A stretch of DNA of 64,000 nucleotides from PALSA-278 sp963760285 (GTDB taxonomy: Bacteria; Acidobacteriota; Terriglobia; Acidiferrales; UBA7541): contig CAVXCI010000001.1 of assembly GCA_963760285.1 (NCBI GenBank), positions 1,798,001 through 1,862,000 of the forward strand. Direction: 5' to 3'. Numbering within the stretch: position 1 is the stretch's first letter; every line of letters starts with the position of its first letter. Below, piece after piece: positions 63,110 through 64,000 of the stretch. The notes under the pieces are model-generated. The model ran no database searches, was not told the DNA's origin, and worked only from the letters and a program-made list of their open reading frames with translations. The position numbers and the translations under genes are program-made.

Positions 63110-64000
63110 CTAATCCAACTCCCGGCCTGTCAATTTCTGATACGCCTCGCGATATTTGACCCGGGTGGAGGCCACAACGTCGGCAGGAAGTTCCGGCCCC
63201 GGCGGTTGCTTCGACCAGCCGATTTTTTCCAGATAATCGCGCACAAACTGTTTATCAAACGAAGGCTGCGATTTGCCCGGCGCGAACTGATCCGCGGGCC
63301 AGAAACGCGAGGAATCGGGCGTCAGCGCCTCGTCAATCCAAATCAGGCGGCCATTTTCCAGGCCAAATTCCATTTTCGTGTCTGCAATAATGATGCCACG
63401 CTCCGCCGCGTAGGCCGCCGCGCGCTTGTAAATCGCCACGCTCACTTCGCGAAGCTGCTCCGCCAGCGGCTGGCCGATGCGCCGCGCCGTTTCTTCGAAG
63501 GAAATATTCTCATCATGGCCGGCGGTGGCTTTTGTCGGAAGGTGTAAAGATCGGTTCCGGCAGTTTCTCCGATTCGCGGAGGCCCGCTGGGCAGGCGGAA
63601 TCCCGCAAATGGTCCCACCGGCTTATATTCCTTCCAGCCTGAGCCGGAAATGTAGCCACGGACGACGCACTCGATGGGAATCGGTTCGGTCCGGCGCACC
63701 AGCATGGACCGCCCTTCCAGCACGCCGGCATATTTGCGGAGGGAAGCCGGGAAATTCGTCGGCGCTCAGGACGTGATGGGGAATGATATCTCCCAGTTTT
63801 TCGAACCAAAACAGGGAAAGCTGCGTGAGGACGCGGCCCTTATCGGGAATCGGCGTGGGCAAGACCACGTCAAATGCGGACAAGCGGTCCGTGGCCACAA
63901 TCAGCAGGTTGCCGTCAACCTCGTAAATGTCGCGGACTTTGCCGCGACCCAGAAGTTTTAACTCCGGAAAATTTGTTTGAGAAACAGCGACTCCATTCTG
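63110..64000 (-). CDS. purC: SAICAR synthase PurC, 5' end beyond the window, two frameshifts
   Basis: PurC joins aspartate to CAIR in purine synthesis. The N-terminal part is visible as LKLLGRGKVRDIYEVDGNLLIVATDR followed by the substrate motif SAFDVVLPTPIPDKG; a frame change near 63735 leads to RRTEPIPIECVVRGYISGSGWKEY, and another near 63510 to the C-terminal block IADTKMEFGLENGRLIWIDEALTPDSSRFWP. All are diagnostic of the eukaryote-like PurC (SAICAR synthase) used by many bacteria. No in-frame start codon is seen before the window edge, so a few N-terminal residues are missing. Without the indels the protein would be about 297+ residues. Confidence 0.9.

Overview
The window is a GC-rich, gene-dense bacterial chromosome segment. 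Its overall look points to a member of the Acidobacteriota, probably from a metagenome-assembled genome. The evidence is the mix of an LPS export module (an LptC/OstA-like periplasmic protein with lptB) next to rpoN and rapZ, tandem GloVer-repeat secreted proteins, a large ASH-type repeat protein, DUF1684, a MEMO-type protein and a MeaA-like acyl-CoA mutase. This is inference from gene content; no rRNA or tRNA gene is present to confirm it.

Layout. 1-7.3 kb (minus): a secreted-protein fragment, a SAM methyltransferase, DUF1684, thiC, a thioredoxin-fold DUF255 protein, DUF2203 and moaA. moaA has a structured leader with an intrinsic terminator and a possible Moco aptamer. 7.7-17.7 kb: saccharopine-dehydrogenase-like protein, cation/proton antiporter, zinc-ribbon protein, M16 peptidase, cysteine dioxygenase, rlmN, CDP-alcohol phosphatidyltransferase, pgeF, acpS and mtaB. 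17.8-26.3 kb is an accessory region. It holds a 35-codon ORF, a perfect hairpin, a 1080-residue protein of nine ASH-like repeats plus a fibronectin III domain, a LuxR-type regulator with a degenerate receiver, two tandem 416-residue GloVer proteins, and an AT-richer Fic module bracketed by imperfect direct repeats. 26.4-31.7 kb: galE, CBS protein, PilZ protein, O-methyltransferase, an IS3-type transposase remnant and a secreted propeller-like protein. 31.7-39.2 kb: yebC, ruvC, secreted proteins, MEMO-like protein, the mutase large subunit, maf and tatA. 39.3-55.9 kb: selB, then a long co-directional run (lptC/ostA-like, lptB, rpoN, rapZ, ABC exporter, yicC, gmk, rpoZ, coaBC, family 4 UDG, DMT transporter, priA) covering envelope assembly, nucleotide/CoA metabolism and replication restart. 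56-64 kb: M50 protease, HU, dcd, a MarR/pirin/DoxX/nitroreductase operon, an SDR, a TPR-like secreted protein, a Fis-type regulator and a 5'-partial purC.

Sequence quality matters here. At least 17 genes are interrupted by single-base indels, many of them normally essential (gmk, rpoZ, coaBC, priA, dcd, purC, ruvC). They are densest at 31.8-33.2 kb and 47.6-51.6 kb. Several restore a perfect family match when one base of a short homopolymer is removed or added, for example at 38072-38076 and 62153-62155. Consensus error is therefore the most economical explanation. I annotated those genes over their inferred full span and noted where the frame changes.

Nothing here is a clearly new multi-gene system. 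The best candidates for follow-up are the Fic gene with its 68-residue partner inside degenerate direct repeats, the ASH-repeat/atypical-regulator/GloVer block, the moaA leader, and the cysteine dioxygenase that keeps both residues of the Cys-Tyr cofactor.
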